A stretch of 64,000 bases of DNA. Origin: an uncultured bacterium (lineage in GTDB: Bacteria; Cyanobacteriota; Vampirovibrionia; Gastranaerophilales; Gastranaerophilaceae). The stretch covers positions 45,598-109,597 of the forward strand of contig CASELF010000063.1 of assembly GCA_949288725.1 (NCBI GenBank). The letters run 5' to 3'. Below, piece by piece: positions 63,174-64,000 of this stretch. The position numbers and the translations under genes were made by a program. Position 1 is the first letter of the stretch. Every line of letters starts with the position of its first letter. Under the pieces are notes generated by a model, which worked only from the letters and a program-made list of their open reading frames with translations, was not told where the DNA came from and did not search any database.

Positions 63174-63444
63174 AGCAATTGCAAATTGCTTTTATGTATT
63201 CTTACTGATGATATTTGTCAGATGTTTACTCACTTGGTTCCCTTTCGTAAACTGGGATAATCCTATTTTGAAAATGCTAAGAGTTTCAACTGATTTATAT
63301 TTAGATTGGTTTAGAAAAATTATTCCGCCTATCGGAATGTTTGATATTTCTCCTATGGTTGCAGGCTTTGTGCTAATCATTCTGAGAAATATTACATTGT
63401 ATGGGGCAGTATTTTTATTTAGTGCGTTAGGTTTATTAAGGTAA
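63151..63444 (+). CDS. YggT family protein
   Basis: 97 residues; I start at the ATG at 63151, eight bases after AAGGA, giving MIALKILEAIANCFYVFLLM. The longer frame (from 63091) has a highly basic, family-foreign N terminus. The YggT hallmarks are all present: FVRCLLTWFPFVNWDNP and IPPIGMFDISPMVAGF. YggT proteins act in membrane/division or cation-related functions near the division apparatus in Cyanobacteria (Ycf19). It overlaps the preceding YggT-like gene by 23 bp and ends 4 bp before the TrkA-like gene. Confidence 0.85.
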   Translation: MIALKILEAIANCFYVFLLMIFVRCLLTWFPFVNWDNPILKMLRVSTDLYLDWFRKIIPPIGMFDISPMVAGFVLIILRNITLYGAVFLFSALGLLR

Positions 63445-63448
63445 AAGT

Positions 63449-64000
63449 ATGAAAATAGTTATTTATGGGGCAACAGAAATAGGATGTTTGCTTGCCACAG
63501 AATTTTTTGAAGATCACGATATTACAATTATTGATAAAGAAGAGAATAGAACTGAAGAATTCGACAAGTTGGATATAAGTTTTGTGCAGGGAAGTGCGGC
63601 TGATGTTAATGTATTAAAGTCTGCAGGAATTAATGATGCTGATATATTTATCGCATGTACAGGATATGATGAAGTAAATATTGTTGCTTGTCTTGCGGTT
63701 AAAAAAGTTAGCGGTATCAGAACAATATGCTTTGTATCAAAAACCGAATACAGTAGTGCTCTTGCAATAAATAACAATACTGATTATTTGAGTGATTTTT
63801 ATATAGATTATATTATTTGGCCTGAGGAGTTACTTACTCAAGAATTGTTTAGAATAGTTACAGTTGCACATGCTCTTGATGTCGAAAATTTTGCGGACGG
63901 GAAAGCAAGGCTTCTTGAATATAAAGTTAAACCTGATTCCGTTATTGTAGGTAAAATGGTTAAAGACTGCGGATTCACGCAGGACACAATCATTGTCGGG
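63449..64000 (+). CDS. trkA: TrkA-like potassium uptake regulatory protein (3' truncated at window edge)
   Basis: The ATG follows AAGG and the yggT stop by 4 bp. The visible 184 residues hold one TrkA-N Rossmann domain (MKIVIYGATEIGCLLATEFF start, VQGSAADVNVLKSAGI, DADIFIACTGYDEVN) and the start of a TrkA-C domain (about residue 155 on, KPDSVIVGKMVKD). The nucleotide loop reads GATEIG rather than GAGxVG. Gene continues beyond the window. Normally gates TrkH/KtrB potassium channels. Confidence 0.88.
   Translation, partial: MKIVIYGATEIGCLLATEFFEDHDITIIDKEENRTEEFDKLDISFVQGSAADVNVLKSAGINDADIFIACTGYDEVNIVACLAVKKVSGIRTICFVSKTEYSSALAINNNTDYLSDFYIDYIIWPEELLTQELFRIVTVAHALDVENFADGKARLLEYKVKPDSVIVGKMVKDCGFTQDTIIVG

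Overview
The window reads as a chromosome segment of a low-GC, anaerobic, Gram-negative-type bacterium from the non-photosynthetic side of the cyanobacterial phylum (Melainabacteria/Vampirovibrionia, most likely Gastranaerophilales). This lineage call is an inference. It rests on a DUF3326 protein and a stand-alone MnmC-type methyltransferase, both in forms typical of Cyanobacteria; on an RND/TolC outer-membrane exporter; on a meso-DAP-type MurE; on a DUF2229 acyl-CoA-dehydratase-activase-related protein typical of anaerobes; on the absence of photosynthesis or respiratory genes; and on several lineage-specific small proteins with short F-x-G motifs near their N termini.

Layout. 1-5.7 kb: the end of a DUF2229 protein, glmS with a 55-residue companion, a secreted protein and a GH38 alpha-mannosidase. 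5.7-18.7 kb: one long leftward block with a three-gene RND efflux operon (behind a palindromic operator candidate) downstream of a wall/precursor cluster (ftsI, murE, a shortened nagA, ilvD, uppS, rdgB). 18.8-23.7 kb: a degenerate amidase-like protein, DUF3326, murI and a true AMIN/Amidase_3 enzyme. 23.8-27.7 kb: tRNA-Arg, a kinase-like protein, and a tail-anchored GT5-like protein with a LysM-like segment. 27.8-35.1 kb: leftward clpC, smpB, an unknown gene, oppF-like, lpd and alr. 35.2-39.7 kb: two tandem ArsP_2-type permeases, a TPR-glycosyltransferase-like protein and a zinc dehydrogenase. 39.7-49.3 kb: tRNA-Pro, ferredoxin, thrB, an MnmC-type methyltransferase, two flavoproteins, a lone sugar-ABC permease, a phosphohexomutase, a small gene broken by an in-frame stop, and tRNA-Val. 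49.4-64 kb: a sigma-70 factor, recN, a SEC-C protein, leuD, a phosphatase-fold protein lacking key residues, a radical SAM protein, an AI-2E exporter, a coiled-coil protein, proS, a TPR protein, a secreted protein, mtnP, two YggT-type proteins and the start of a TrkA-like gene.

The main theme is the cell envelope. GlmS and NagA handle amino-sugar phosphates; MurI and Alr make the D-amino acids; MurE adds DAP; UppS makes the lipid carrier; FtsI cross-links; the amidase cuts.

Two observations stand out. (1) A small dispersed element (about 67-86 bp, with CGATAYATWCCRATAA-like ends) sits inside the coding regions of two neighbouring genes, in frame and in both orientations, in the manner of Rickettsia palindromic elements. 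(2) At least three lineage-specific small genes share a bipartite promoter-like motif, GCAATT-N15-ACTTTATATA, which suggests a dedicated regulon.
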